Assembly: GCA_934561485.1 (NCBI GenBank) | Contig: CAKTGS010000102.1 | Span: 1 to 6,351 of the forward strand | Source of the DNA: an uncultured Faecalibacterium sp. | GTDB lineage: Bacteria > Bacillota > Clostridia > Oscillospirales > Ruminococcaceae | Length of the DNA: 6,351 nucleotides | Reading direction: 5' to 3' | Part shown: one piece after another, positions 1 to 6,248 of the stretch | Layout of the letters: the number at the start of each line of letters is the position of its first letter | Numbering within the stretch: the stretch's first letter is position 1 | Translations under genes and position numbers: made by a program | The notes under the pieces: generated by a model | What the model was told of the DNA's origin: nothing | What the model saw: the letters and a program-made list of their open reading frames with translations, nothing else | The model's database searches: none

Positions 1-1124
1 TCGGAAGCCTCGATGTTCTCAGCAGCGGCAACAGCCTCCAGAGCCAGACGGATCTTGACCTGCTTCTCAGCCTGCGGCATGAAGGAAGCGCGGAACTGCT
101 CCACGGACTGGCCCATATACTTCAGGTAGTCCTCGAGGCGCAGGCCCTGCTGCTCCACGCGGAATGCAAAGTCGTTGACCATCTCGTCCATGCGGGTCTC
201 GTACATTGCCTGGGGGATCTCGCCCTCCATGCTCTCGATGACCTGATCAACCAGGGCGTTCTCAACAGCCAGGTCATCCTGCTTGTCCAGCTGCTCCTGG
301 TTGTTCTTGCGGATGGAAGCCTTGAACTCGTCCAGAGTATCATACTCGGAGCAGTCCTTTGCCAGCTCGTCATCCAGAGCGGGCAGTTCCTTGTACTTGA
401 CCTCGTGCAGCTTGATCTTGAACACAGCAGCCTTGCCAGCCAGCTCGGCAGCCTGGTACTCGGTGGGGAAGGTCACGTTCACATCGAACTCTTCGCCGGC
501 GGAGTGGCCCACGATCTGATCCTCAAAGCCGGGGATGAAGCTGCCGCTGCCCAGAGTCAGGTTGTAGTGCTCAGCCTTGCCGCCCTCAAATGCGACACCG
601 TCCACAAAGCCCTCAAAGTCGATATCCACGATATCGCCGTTCTCAGCAGCGCCCTCGCGGGTCAGCTCACGGGCATTGCGCTCCTGCACACGCTTCAGCT
701 CAGCGTCCACAGCCTCATCGGTGACAGTATGGACCGTCTTTTCCACGGTCAGACCATTGTAGCTGCCAACCTTCACTTCGGGCTTGACAGCAACTTTGAC
801 AGTCAGGGTGACGCCCTCGGTCTCACTTGCGGAATCCACGGTGACCTCAGGACGGCCGACCGGCTCCACATTTGCTTCCTTCACGGCAGCCTCGAAAGCC
901 TCGGGGAACAGCTCGTTGATGGCATCGTAGGTAAAGACATCGGCACCGTACATCTTCTCGATGATGGAACGGGGAGCCTTGCCCTTGCGGAAGCCGGGCA
1001 CAGCGTACTTTTTGCCTTCCTTCTTGAAAACATCGGCAACGGCCTTCTTGAAAGCCTCTGCGTCAATGGAGAACTGCAGCTCTGCCATGCTCTTCTCGAG
1101 CTTTTCACACTTGATGAAATTCAT
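1..1124 (-). CDS. tig: Trigger factor, ribosome-associated chaperone (3' end cut by window edge)
   Basis: Trigger factor binds at the ribosome exit tunnel, shields nascent chains and has peptidyl-prolyl isomerase activity. I translated 374 codons by hand from the ATG at 1124, with no stop before the window edge. Residues 1-110 match the ribosome-binding domain and carry the family signature GFRKGKAPR at 44-52. Residues about 160-240 form the FKBP-like domain (GDIVDIDFEGFVDG, then LGSGSFIPGFEDQIVG). From about 250 on comes the helical, charged C-terminal chaperone region. Family members are usually 430-450 residues, so roughly 60-80 are missing to the left. The start is supported by GGAGG at 1133-1137, 8 bases upstream. 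Codon use is strongly biased (AAG, CTG, GAG, GGC), as expected for an abundant protein. It appears monocistronic at its 5' end, with its own promoter. In many Firmicutes clpP/clpX lie downstream, but that is outside this window. Confidence 0.97.
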   Translation of the reverse strand, partial: MNFIKCEKLEKSMAELQFSIDAEAFKKAVADVFKKEGKKYAVPGFRKGKAPRSIIEKMYGADVFTYDAINELFPEAFEAAVKEANVEPVGRPEVTVDSASETEGVTLTVKVAVKPEVKVGSYNGLTVEKTVHTVTDEAVDAELKRVQERNARELTREGAAENGDIVDIDFEGFVDGVAFEGGKAEHYNLTLGSGSFIPGFEDQIVGHSAGEEFDVNVTFPTEYQAAELAGKAAVFKIKLHEVKYKELPALDDELAKDCSEYDTLDEFKASIRKNNQEQLDKQDDLAVENALVDQVIESMEGEIPQAMYETRMDEMVNDFAFRVEQQGLRLEDYLKYMGQSVEQFRASFMPQAEKQVKIRLALEAVAAAENIEAS

Positions 1125-1264
1125 TTGTTTTTCCTCCACTCAAAAATTCTATTGCGCCGGGCAGGAAGTTTTTGCCCTTTGCAACCGCGCACTGCGTCCT
1201 GGATAACCTTGCGTTTGCAATATGCGGGGACGCGCGCGCTCAATTGGGTGCAACAATCGCGTCA
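1125..1264 (-). other. Structured 5' leader of tig
   Basis: This is the expected untranslated leader of about 140 bases between the predicted tig transcription start (near 1264) and its ATG. Two potential RNA hairpins are visible. The first pairs TTGCAA at 1215-1220 with TTGCAA at 1179-1184. After one mismatch it continues with a 3-bp CGC/GCG extension (1211-1213 with 1186-1188). The second pairs GGGCA (1173-1177) with TGCCC (1159-1163) around a 9-base loop and sits about 20 bases upstream of the Shine-Dalgarno sequence. There is also an alternating CG run at 1231-1238. I do not recognise a riboswitch, T-box or CIRCE element here. The structures are read by eye; their stability has not been computed. 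Confidence 0.45.
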
Positions 1265-1270
1265 AAACTT

Positions 1271-1300
1271 ATTATAGCACGCTCTGGACACAATTGCCAG
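1271..1300 (-). promoter_or_regulatory. Probable SigA-type promoter of tig
   Basis: On the minus strand a perfect TATAAT (1271-1276) is preceded directly by TGC (1277-1279), giving an extended -10 element. A CTGGCA hexamer (1295-1300, 4 of 6 matches to TTGACA) lies 18 bases further upstream. Upstream of that is an AT-rich stretch (about 1301-1325, with A tracts) resembling an UP element. The expected start site is near 1264. An imperfect dyad, TCTGG/CCAGA with a 9-base spacer (1283-1301), overlaps the -35 hexamer and could be incidental or an operator. The promoter call rests on the consensus match and correct placement upstream of a highly expressed gene. Confidence 0.75.
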
Positions 1301-1328
1301 ACCAATTTTTTAAATTTTGTTGTTTTTG

Positions 1329-2012
1329 TCAGTTGATGCGGTAAGGGCAGAAATGCAGCCCGTCTGCACTGACCAGCTTGTAGCGGATGCCATCCACATC
1401 GTCCTGCACCGCATACCGGATGGCGTTGCCATGCAGGTGGCCGTAGTAGCAGGTCTTAATGCCGTACTCTTTCAGCGTAGCTACGATCTCCGGTGCGCTG
1501 GTGCCGGTGTACACCGGCGGGTAATGCAGAAACACCAGCTTTTCCAGTCCCGGCTCGGCGGCGTCCAGGCTCATGCGCAGGCGGCCGATTTCCCGGTTCA
1601 TCACCTTTTCATCGTGGGCTTCCCCCACATCAAACAGCCAGCCGCGGGTGCCGCACAGTGCATACCCCTCCACCGAATAGGAGTTGTTGTGCAGGATGTG
1701 CAGGGTATCGAACCCTTCGGCCTTCAGGTAGGCGTTCATCTTGTTGGCAGTGGACCACCAGTAATCGTGGTTGCCTTTCATGATGATCTTCTGCCCGGGC
1801 AGGTTCTGCAGAAATTCAAAATCCTTCCGGGTGTCGGTCAGGCGCATGGCCCAGCTGATGTCCCCCGCCAGCACAATGGTGTCCTGGGGCGTAATGAGCC
1901 TGCGCCAGTTTTTTTCCAGGCGTTCCACATAATCGTTCCAGCCGGGAAAAATATCCATCGGCTTGGAAGCGCCCAGGGAAAGATGCGTATCGCCAAGCAC
2001 AAAAAGTGCCAT
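1329..2012 (-). CDS. Calcineurin-like metallophosphoesterase (COG1768-like predicted phosphohydrolase)
   Basis: This 227-residue protein is a predicted cytosolic two-metal phosphoesterase, with no signal peptide or membrane segment visible. The metal-binding motifs are in canonical order: GDTH at 7-10 (Asp8, His10), GDIS at 50-53 (Asp51), GNHD at 80-83 (Asn81, His82), His163 in the HYPP segment, and GHLH at 191-194. All expected ligands are present, so it should be active. The natural substrate cannot be told from sequence; the short single-domain form resembles bacterial predicted phosphohydrolases of unknown role. The ATG at 2012 is supported by AGGAGA at 2019-2024, 6 bases upstream. It lies downstream of the thrC terminator, and I see no convincing promoter of its own in the 121-base gap. 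It may therefore depend on read-through or on a promoter I cannot recognise. No terminator with a T tract follows it before the tig promoter. Confidence 0.93.
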   Translation of the reverse strand: MALFVLGDTHLSLGASKPMDIFPGWNDYVERLEKNWRRLITPQDTIVLAGDISWAMRLTDTRKDFEFLQNLPGQKIIMKGNHDYWWSTANKMNAYLKAEGFDTLHILHNNSYSVEGYALCGTRGWLFDVGEAHDEKVMNREIGRLRMSLDAAEPGLEKLVFLHYPPVYTGTSAPEIVATLKEYGIKTCYYGHLHGNAIRYAVQDDVDGIRYKLVSADGLHFCPYRIN

Positions 2013-2040
2013 GTTGTTTCTCCTGTTCTAATGCAATTCC

Positions 2041-2066
2041 CGCAAGCACTGCGAGCAGTGCTTGCG
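2041..2066. repeat. Perfect 11-bp inverted repeat (hairpin) without T tract
   Basis: CGCAAGCACTG (2041-2051) is followed by a 4-base loop (CGAG on the plus strand, CTCG on the minus) and its exact reverse complement (2056-2066). The hairpin lies between the thrC terminator and the phosphoesterase Shine-Dalgarno sequence, 17 bases from the latter. Neither strand has a T run directly after the stem, so it is not a standard intrinsic terminator. It could act as an RNA 5' stabiliser, an attenuator, a protein-binding dyad or a REP-like scattered repeat. Confidence 0.8.
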
Positions 2067-2098
2067 CTATGCAGTTTGCGGATGGCTGCCTGCGCGTG

Positions 2099-2120
2099 AA
2101 AAATACAGGCGGCCGCCCGT
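2099..2120 (-). terminator. Probable intrinsic terminator of thrC
   Basis: On the minus strand, 13 bases after the thrC stop codon, a GC-rich stem (ACGGGC pairing with GCCTGT, including one G-U pair, around a GGCC tetraloop; 2105-2120) is followed by A and then five T residues (2099-2103). The stem is short at 6 bp but almost all GC, and its position just after the stop fits a Rho-independent terminator. Confidence 0.65.
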
Positions 2121-2133
2121 GCAGCAGGATGGA

Positions 2134-3594
2134 TCATTCCTGATAGCCCAGCGCCACCTCAGCGATCTGCGAAGGATCAATGATGGTGTTGAAGCGCTCT
2201 GCCTTCTGGCGCAGGGCAGCAAGGCTTGCCGGTGCGGCATGACCGGTGGCAGATTCCAGCTGCTGCATTGCTTCAAAATCATTTTCGGGTGCGGTGCAGC
2301 CCAGAGCCTGCAGCACACTGCGCGGGAACTTGAAGGGCGATGCCGTGGACAGCACCACCATGGGCACGCCCTCGCGCTTTTTCTGCGCTGCCACATGGAA
2401 AGCAACTGCTGTGTGGGTATCGCACAGATAGCCGTCCTGCTCGTAGCGGGCACGGATCTCCCCTGCCACTTCTTCTTCGCTGCTCCAGCCGCAGGAGAAA
2501 CTCTCCCGAATGGCAGCCAGCGTCTCCGAACGCACCGTGTAGCTGCCGGTCTCGGCCAGGCTCTTCATCAGACCTGCCACTTCCGTGTCGCTGCCGGTCA
2601 CATGATACAGCAGGCGCTCGAGGTTCGAGGACACCAGGATGTCCATGCTGGGCGAAGTGGTCTTGAAAAATTCCCGCTTTGCGGTGTAGGTGCCGGTGGT
2701 GAGGAAGTCGGTCAGCACGTTGTTTTCGTTGGATGCGCAAACCAGCCTGCCCACGGGCAGCCCCATCTGCTTTGCATAATAGCCGGCCAGAATGTCGCCG
2801 AAGTTGCCGGTGGGCACACAGAAATCCACCTTGTCGCCAAAGACGATCCTGCCCGCCTTGAGCAGCTGTGCGTAGGCGGCAAAATAGTAGACGATCTGCG
2901 GCACCAGGCGGCCCCAGTTGATGGAGTTTGCGCTGGACAGGCGGATATTCCGCTTTTCCAGCTCGGCAGCAATGGCTTTATCGCCAAACACCTTCTTCAC
3001 GCCGGTCTGGGCATCGTCAAAGTTGCCGCGCACGGCATACACCGCCACATTGGCGCCTTCCTGGGTGGCCATCTGCAGACGCTGGATCTCGCTGGTGCCG
3101 CCCGTGGGGTAGAACACCGCGATCTCCACGCCGGGAATATCGTGGTAACCGTCCAGAGCAGCCTTGCCGGTGTCGCCGCTGGTGGCCACCAGAATCAGCG
3201 TTTTTTCAGTGCGGCCGAGGTTCTTTTTGGCCTCCACCAACAGTTTCGGCATCAGCTGCAGCGCATAATCCTTGAAGGCGCAGGTAGGGCCGTGCCACAG
3301 TTCCAGGGCATAGGTATCCCCTGCCACCGGGGCGAGATAACCGGCCTTGCCGCCAAAAGCATCGCCATAGGTGGTGCGGGCGGCTTCGGCCAGGAACTCC
3401 GGTGAATAATCCGTCAGATATTCTTTGACCACTGCTGCAGCCATGGCGGGGTAATCCAGCCCGCACAGCGCCCGAACGTCCACCTGCGGAAAGCTTTCGG
3501 GAACAAACAGGCCGCCTTCATCAGACAGGCCCTGTGCAATTGCCTGCGAAGAGGTCACCTTACGATTCTTGTCTCTGGTACTGAAGAACTGCAT
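2134..3594 (-). CDS. thrC: Threonine synthase (PLP-dependent)
   Basis: This enzyme converts O-phospho-L-homoserine and water to L-threonine and phosphate, the last step of threonine biosynthesis in the cytosol. The protein has 486 residues, in the range of the ThrC type with the STRDKNRKVTSSQAI...GLSDEGGLFVP N-terminus. HGPTCAFKDYALQLMP at 101-116 contains the PLP-binding lysine, Lys108. ATSGDTGKAAL at 137-147, SANSINWGRLVPQIVYY at 221-237 and the PTGNFGD phosphate-binding loop at 261-267 complete the active site. The frame is open 12 codons further upstream, to 3630. I chose the ATG at 3594 because AGGAG (3602-3606) sits 7 bases upstream and the family begins at this point. It lies 99 bases after yraN and ends at its own terminator. 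No other threonine-pathway gene (hom, thrB) is in the window. No Thr-rich leader peptide or T-box is visible upstream. Confidence 0.96.
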   Translation of the reverse strand: MQFFSTRDKNRKVTSSQAIAQGLSDEGGLFVPESFPQVDVRALCGLDYPAMAAAVVKEYLTDYSPEFLAEAARTTYGDAFGGKAGYLAPVAGDTYALELWHGPTCAFKDYALQLMPKLLVEAKKNLGRTEKTLILVATSGDTGKAALDGYHDIPGVEIAVFYPTGGTSEIQRLQMATQEGANVAVYAVRGNFDDAQTGVKKVFGDKAIAAELEKRNIRLSSANSINWGRLVPQIVYYFAAYAQLLKAGRIVFGDKVDFCVPTGNFGDILAGYYAKQMGLPVGRLVCASNENNVLTDFLTTGTYTAKREFFKTTSPSMDILVSSNLERLLYHVTGSDTEVAGLMKSLAETGSYTVRSETLAAIRESFSCGWSSEEEVAGEIRARYEQDGYLCDTHTAVAFHVAAQKKREGVPMVVLSTASPFKFPRSVLQALGCTAPENDFEAMQQLESATGHAAPASLAALRQKAERFNTIIDPSQIAEVALGYQE

Positions 3595-3601
3595 ATTGTC
3601 G

Positions 3602-3606
3602 CTCCT
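3602..3606 (-). promoter_or_regulatory. Ribosome binding site fixing the thrC start
   Basis: AGGAG, within AAGGAGC, lies 7 bases before the ATG at 3594. It supports that start over the in-frame upstream extension to 3630, which would place the Shine-Dalgarno sequence inside the coding region. Confidence 0.8.
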
Positions 3607-3681
3607 TTTTCGGCACAGAGCGTGCAACACGGCCCTGCGCTGCTGCGGCAGAGCGGGTGCCCTGCCCGTACATTTCCCACC

Positions 3682-3712
3682 GGGCGCTCCGCTTTACGCA
3701 AGAAAAGCGCCC
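3682..3712 (-). other. Hairpin with two alternative pairings at the yraN stop / thrC leader
   Basis: On the minus strand GGGCGCT (3706-3712) can pair perfectly with AGCGCCC (3682-3688). The overlapping CGCTTT (3704-3709) can pair perfectly with AAAGCG (3690-3695), so the two stems exclude each other. The yraN TAA stop lies inside the structure. No T tract follows, so it is not an intrinsic terminator. If the promoter inside yraN is used, this hairpin would lie at the extreme 5' end of the thrC transcript. Confidence 0.5.
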
Positions 3713-4056
3713 CTTATAATATGTACCATCCAGCGTCCGCTGTCAAGAGGGTTTACCTCTGCAACATCAAATCGCACCGGTGCATCGCTCAGGCCGGTCT
3801 GCTGCAGATACGCCTGCGCTGCCCGGATCAGGCGGCGCTGCTTGTGGATATCCACAGCCTCTGCCGGGGTTGCAAGTGAAGCGTTTGCCCGGGTCTTGAC
3901 CTCGCAGATCACCACCGTACCGTCCGGTTCCTGCACCACAAGGTCCAGCTCCCCCATCCGGGTGCAGAAATTGTGGGCCAGCAGGCGGCAGCCCTGTTTG
4001 AGATAAAACTTTGCAGCCACTGCCTCGCCCCGCTGACCGGTCTGGGCGCGGTTCAC
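3694..4056 (-). CDS. yraN: YraN/UPF0102 family protein, predicted nuclease-like fold
   Basis: This 120-residue protein belongs to the UPF0102 family (COG0792), which has a restriction-endonuclease-like fold and a poorly defined role, presumably in DNA metabolism. Family features are G-x-x-GE near the N-terminus (GQRGE, 7-11), GELDLV at 35-40, CEVKTR at 51-56 (the E-x-K core) and RFDV at 95-98, so the putative metal-binding acidic residues and lysine are intact. Translation starts at GTG (4054-4056), overlapping the rnhB TGA as GTGA. GGAG lies 8 bases upstream, inside the rnhB coding end, and no early ATG exists as an alternative. It is the last gene of the lepB-rbgA-rnhB-yraN run. An rnhB-yraN pairing is common in bacteria, which supports the identification. 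Its 3' end appears to hold a promoter for thrC. Confidence 0.9.
   Translation of the reverse strand: MNRAQTGQRGEAVAAKFYLKQGCRLLAHNFCTRMGELDLVVQEPDGTVVICEVKTRANASLATPAEAVDIHKQRRLIRAAQAYLQQTGLSDAPVRFDVAEVNPLDSGRWMVHIIRGAFLA
3716..3746 (-). promoter_or_regulatory. Candidate thrC promoter inside the 3' end of yraN
   Basis: On the minus strand a perfect -35 hexamer TTGACA (3741-3746) is followed by the AT-rich stretch CATATTATAAG. The best -10 readings are TATTAT (3716-3721, 5 of 6 matches, 19-base spacer) and CATATT (3718-3723, 4 of 6, ideal 17-base spacer). A start near 3709 would give thrC a leader of about 115 bases. No other promoter-like sequence is visible in the GC-rich 99-base gap before thrC. 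The hexamers also encode yraN residues, so chance similarity is possible. Confidence 0.5.
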
Positions 4057-4700
4057 TTTCCGCTCTCCGGCCAGTAGCCCTGCTTTTTGAGAAAGCTGCG
4101 GCGGTAGAACGGCTGAATGCCGTACTGCGCGATCAGCTCATAGTGGAGCTTGGTGGGGTACCCCTTGTGCTTTGCCAGCTGATACTGCGGGTACTGCTTG
4201 TCCAGCTCCAGCATATAGCGATCCCGGCTGACCTTGGCCAGAATGGATGCCGCGCCAATGCTGGCGCTGGTGGCATCCCCCTTGACCACCGGCTGCGCCG
4301 GGATCTGCAGCCCTGCCGGGACGCGGTTGCCGTCCACCAGCACCAGGTTGGGCACAATGTCCAGCCCTTCCACGGCCTGCTTCATGCCGCCCATGGTAGC
4401 ATTGAGGATATTGTCCCGGTCAATGATGTCCGGCCCCACAAATACGATCTGATAGGCCAGGGCCTTTTCCCTGATCTCGTCAAACAGGGCATCCCGCTTT
4501 TTCTCGGTGAGTTTTTTGGAATCGTTGATGCCGTACACCGGATGTTCCGGGTCCAGAATGCATGCAGCCACGCACACCGGGCCGCACAACGGGCCGCGGC
4601 CCGCCTCGTCCACCCCTGCAAAACAGCCGTACTGTGCCCGCACCTGGGCATCGTATTCGTACAGCGGGGCCGAGATTTCCTCATCGGAACGGCGCTTCAT
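4053..4700 (-). CDS. rnhB: Ribonuclease HII
   Basis: RNase HII cuts the RNA strand of RNA-DNA hybrids and starts removal of single ribonucleotides misincorporated in DNA. The 215-residue protein shows the complete family pattern. [14 protein letters not shown] at 29-42 holds catalytic Asp31 and Glu32. [11 protein letters not shown] at 59-69 is the conserved second block. LVDGN at 121-125 supplies Asp123. [20 protein letters not shown] at 141-160 supplies the fourth carboxylate, probably Asp142, and KHKGYPT follows at 177-183. Length is typical, with a short N-terminal extension before the first motif. The ATG at 4700 overlaps the rbgA TGA in an ATGA. Its AGGAGG (4708-4713) lies 7 bases upstream within the last rbgA codons, so translation is probably coupled. 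It ends in a GTGA overlap with yraN. Confidence 0.97.
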   Translation of the reverse strand: MKRRSDEEISAPLYEYDAQVRAQYGCFAGVDEAGRGPLCGPVCVAACILDPEHPVYGINDSKKLTEKKRDALFDEIREKALAYQIVFVGPDIIDRDNILNATMGGMKQAVEGLDIVPNLVLVDGNRVPAGLQIPAQPVVKGDATSASIGAASILAKVSRDRYMLELDKQYPQYQLAKHKGYPTKLHYELIAQYGIQPFYRRSFLKKQGYWPESGK

Positions 4701-5620
4701 TCGGCATCCTCCTCTGCAAAGTCAGCCAGGTCATCCCGCTGCGGCGGGCGCTCCAGCGAAATGCGGCCCCATTTGCAGGCGCGGAATTCATCCACCAACA
4801 TGATGGCGCAGCGCTCGGTGTTCACCTCACCGCCGCGCACCAGCAGGCCGCGCTTGCGGCCGATGGCTTCCATCAGCTCATAGGGCGGCAGAGCCATGGT
4901 CTCGGCGTCCAGCTTGTAGCGCTGGGCCACCAGGTCCGGGTAGTTGCGGCGCACTTCGTCCAGCAGGTTCATGGCCAGTTCTTCCACGTCCAGGATATCA
5001 TCCTTGATGGAGCCGATGAAGGCCAGGTTGGACGCAATGGTCTTGGAATCGAACTTTTTCCATAGCACGCCGGGCATATCCAGCAGGTCGAACTTGTCGG
5101 TACTGACCCACTGCTTGCCCTTGGTCACGCCCGGGCGGTCAGCGGCCTTGGCGCGGGCCGAACCGGCAAAGGTGTTGATGAAGGTAGACTTGCCCACGTT
5201 GGGGATGCCGCACAGCATCACCTGCGTTTTGGCACCGCCCATGCCGCGGTTCTGGCGGCGTTCCAGCAGACCGGCAAGCTCCTTTTCAATGGCAGTCTTG
5301 ACCGCATTGGCCCCGCCCTTCTGTTTGGCACTGATGGCCACACAGCCGGCATCCGCCGCATGGAAATACCTGATCCACTCTTCGGTCACCGCCGGGTCGG
5401 CCAGGTCGGCCTTGTTCAGCGCATAGAGCTTGGGTTTGCGGGCCGTGATGCGCTCGATCTCCGGGTTCAGGCTGGAAAGCGGGATGCGGGCGTCCAGCAG
5501 CACAAGGCTGGCATCCACATGCTGAATCTCCTGCTCCATCATGCGCAGGGTCTTGGTCATGTGGCCCGGAAACCACTGAATATTGTATTGGTTTGCAAAC
5601 CGTGTATCTTGATTGTTCAT
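4697..5620 (-). CDS. rbgA: Ribosome biogenesis GTPase RbgA (YlqF)
   Basis: RbgA is a circularly permuted GTPase needed in Bacillus subtilis for a late step of 50S subunit assembly. The 307-residue protein shows the permuted motif order: G4 NKAD at 69-72, G5 SAK at 97-99, G1 GIPNVGKST at 138-146, G2 threonine in PGVTKG at 163-168, and G3 DMPG at 181-184. The N-terminal WFPGHM (16-21) contains His20, equivalent to the catalytic histidine (His9) of the B. subtilis protein, so this homologue carries about 11 extra N-terminal residues. The C-terminal part (about 205-290) is the helical RNA-binding domain. The frame is open to 5656, but the ATG at 5620 is preferred because GGAG (5628-5631) lies 7 bases upstream and it forms an ATGA overlap with the lepB stop. 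Its place after rplS and lepB fits a ribosome-assembly role. Confidence 0.96.
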   Translation of the reverse strand: MNNQDTRFANQYNIQWFPGHMTKTLRMMEQEIQHVDASLVLLDARIPLSSLNPEIERITARKPKLYALNKADLADPAVTEEWIRYFHAADAGCVAISAKQKGGANAVKTAIEKELAGLLERRQNRGMGGAKTQVMLCGIPNVGKSTFINTFAGSARAKAADRPGVTKGKQWVSTDKFDLLDMPGVLWKKFDSKTIASNLAFIGSIKDDILDVEELAMNLLDEVRRNYPDLVAQRYKLDAETMALPPYELMEAIGRKRGLLVRGGEVNTERCAIMLVDEFRACKWGRISLERPPQRDDLADFAEEDAE

Positions 5621-6168
5621 TTTACCACTCCAAAATCCGAAAAAGGCAAAAAGCACAGCAGCACTTTGCCCAGAATATCCCGCTCATCAATACAGCCCAC
5701 ATAGCTGGACCGGCTGTCCAGTGACTGGTTGCGGTTATCGCCCATCACAAACACGGTGCCCTCCGGGACGGTGTACGGGAACGTGACATCGTAGCCCAGG
5801 TAAGTGCGCTCGGCAATGTAGTCCTCCTGCAGTACCTCGCCGTTCACCGTAACGGTGCCGGTCTCGTAGTCGATGGAGATGGTGTCGCCGCCCTTGGCAA
5901 TGACACGCTTGACCAGCGGTTTGCCGTAGGAGGTATAGCTGTCCACGATCACAACATCGCCGCGCTTTGGGCTGTAGCCCGCGCCCCACACAATAAGCTT
6001 ATCACCGTTGATCAGTGTAGGCACCATAGAACTGCCGTCCACCTGAATGATACGGAAGAAAAACGAAAAGATCAGCACCAGCACCAGCGCTGCAGAGATC
6101 AGTGCCTCGTACCATTCCAGCAGACTCTGCCCGCGCACGGGCGCTTTTGCCTGCTCCTGATGTTTCAT
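5617..6168 (-). CDS. lepB: Type I signal peptidase
   Basis: Signal peptidase I removes signal peptides from exported proteins at the outer face of the cytoplasmic membrane. The 183-residue protein has one membrane segment at about 22-40 (ISAALVLVLIFSFFF), as in the small Gram-positive type. The catalytic block GSSMVPTL at 45-52 places the nucleophile at Ser47. KRVIA at 87-91 places the general-base lysine at Lys87. The C-terminal box MGDNRNQSLDSR at 142-153 is intact. The reading frame continues upstream to a TTG at 6234, but that codon lies in the loop of the rplS terminator. The ATG at 6168 with GAGGTG (6177-6182) upstream is therefore the better start and gives the usual short cytosolic N-terminus. 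It is the first gene after the terminator and overlaps rbgA by ATGA. A weak -10-like TATTAT is at 6210-6215 without a good -35, so expression may partly come from read-through past rplS. Confidence 0.95.
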   Translation of the reverse strand: MKHQEQAKAPVRGQSLLEWYEALISAALVLVLIFSFFFRIIQVDGSSMVPTLINGDKLIVWGAGYSPKRGDVVIVDSYTSYGKPLVKRVIAKGGDTISIDYETGTVTVNGEVLQEDYIAERTYLGYDVTFPYTVPEGTVFVMGDNRNQSLDSRSSYVGCIDERDILGKVLLCFLPFSDFGVVK

Positions 6169-6176
6169 ATCCGTTG

Positions 6177-6182
6177 CACCTC
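6177..6182 (-). promoter_or_regulatory. Ribosome binding site of lepB; orphan AAGGAG upstream
   Basis: GAGGTG ends 8 bases before the ATG at 6168. A stronger-looking AAGGAG at 6199-6204 has no ATG, GTG or TTG at a useful distance in the lepB frame. The GTG overlapping it opens another frame with no recognisable protein. The downstream site is therefore taken as the functional one. Confidence 0.6.
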
Positions 6183-6210
6183 GCCTTCCGGTTTTGCACT
6201 CCTTACCCGA

Positions 6211-6246
6211 TAATAAAGAAAAAAGGGACAACAAGTTGTCCCTTTT
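6211..6246 (-). terminator. Intrinsic terminator after rplS
   Basis: On the minus strand AAAAGGGACAA (6236-6246) pairs perfectly with TTGTCCCTTTT (6221-6231) around a CTTG loop. The stem is followed by TT, C and TTTATTA (6211-6220). The T-rich tail and the position 24 bases after the rplS stop make this a textbook Rho-independent terminator. The A-rich flank could also give weaker termination on the plus strand. Confidence 0.9.
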
Positions 6247-6248
6247 CT

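Noticed and set aside
1231..1238. Alternating CG run as a possible Z-DNA element
   Set aside because: At four CG steps in a GC-rich genome it is expected by chance and has no supporting context.
405..1277. A 290-codon plus-strand open frame
   Set aside because: It is antisense to tig and runs through the tig promoter. It has low-complexity Leu/His/Ala-rich composition and no plausible ribosome binding site.
1317..2099. A 260-codon plus-strand open frame
   Set aside because: It is antisense to the metallophosphoesterase, whose metal-binding motifs are complete, and it resembles no known family.
2062..3405. A 447-codon plus-strand open frame
   Set aside because: It is antisense to thrC, which has every threonine synthase motif. 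Its translation shows no recognisable domain, and the frame is open because of GC-rich codon use on the opposite strand.
3595..3630. A 12-codon N-terminal extension of thrC
   Set aside because: It would contain the Shine-Dalgarno sequence AGGAG in its coding region. The conserved N-terminus begins at the ATG at 3594.
4011..4883. A 290-codon plus-strand open frame
   Set aside because: It spans the ends of yraN and rbgA and all of rnhB in antisense. The minus-strand genes carry the conserved motifs and linked overlaps.
5621..5656. A 12-codon N-terminal extension of rbgA
   Set aside because: It would overlap the lepB C-terminus by about 40 bases, while the ATG at 5620 has a well-placed GGAG and forms the ATGA overlap.
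6169..6234. A 22-codon N-terminal extension of lepB from a TTG
   Set aside because: The TTG lies in the loop of the rplS terminator, has no ribosome binding site, and the added residues do not look like a signal peptidase N-terminus.
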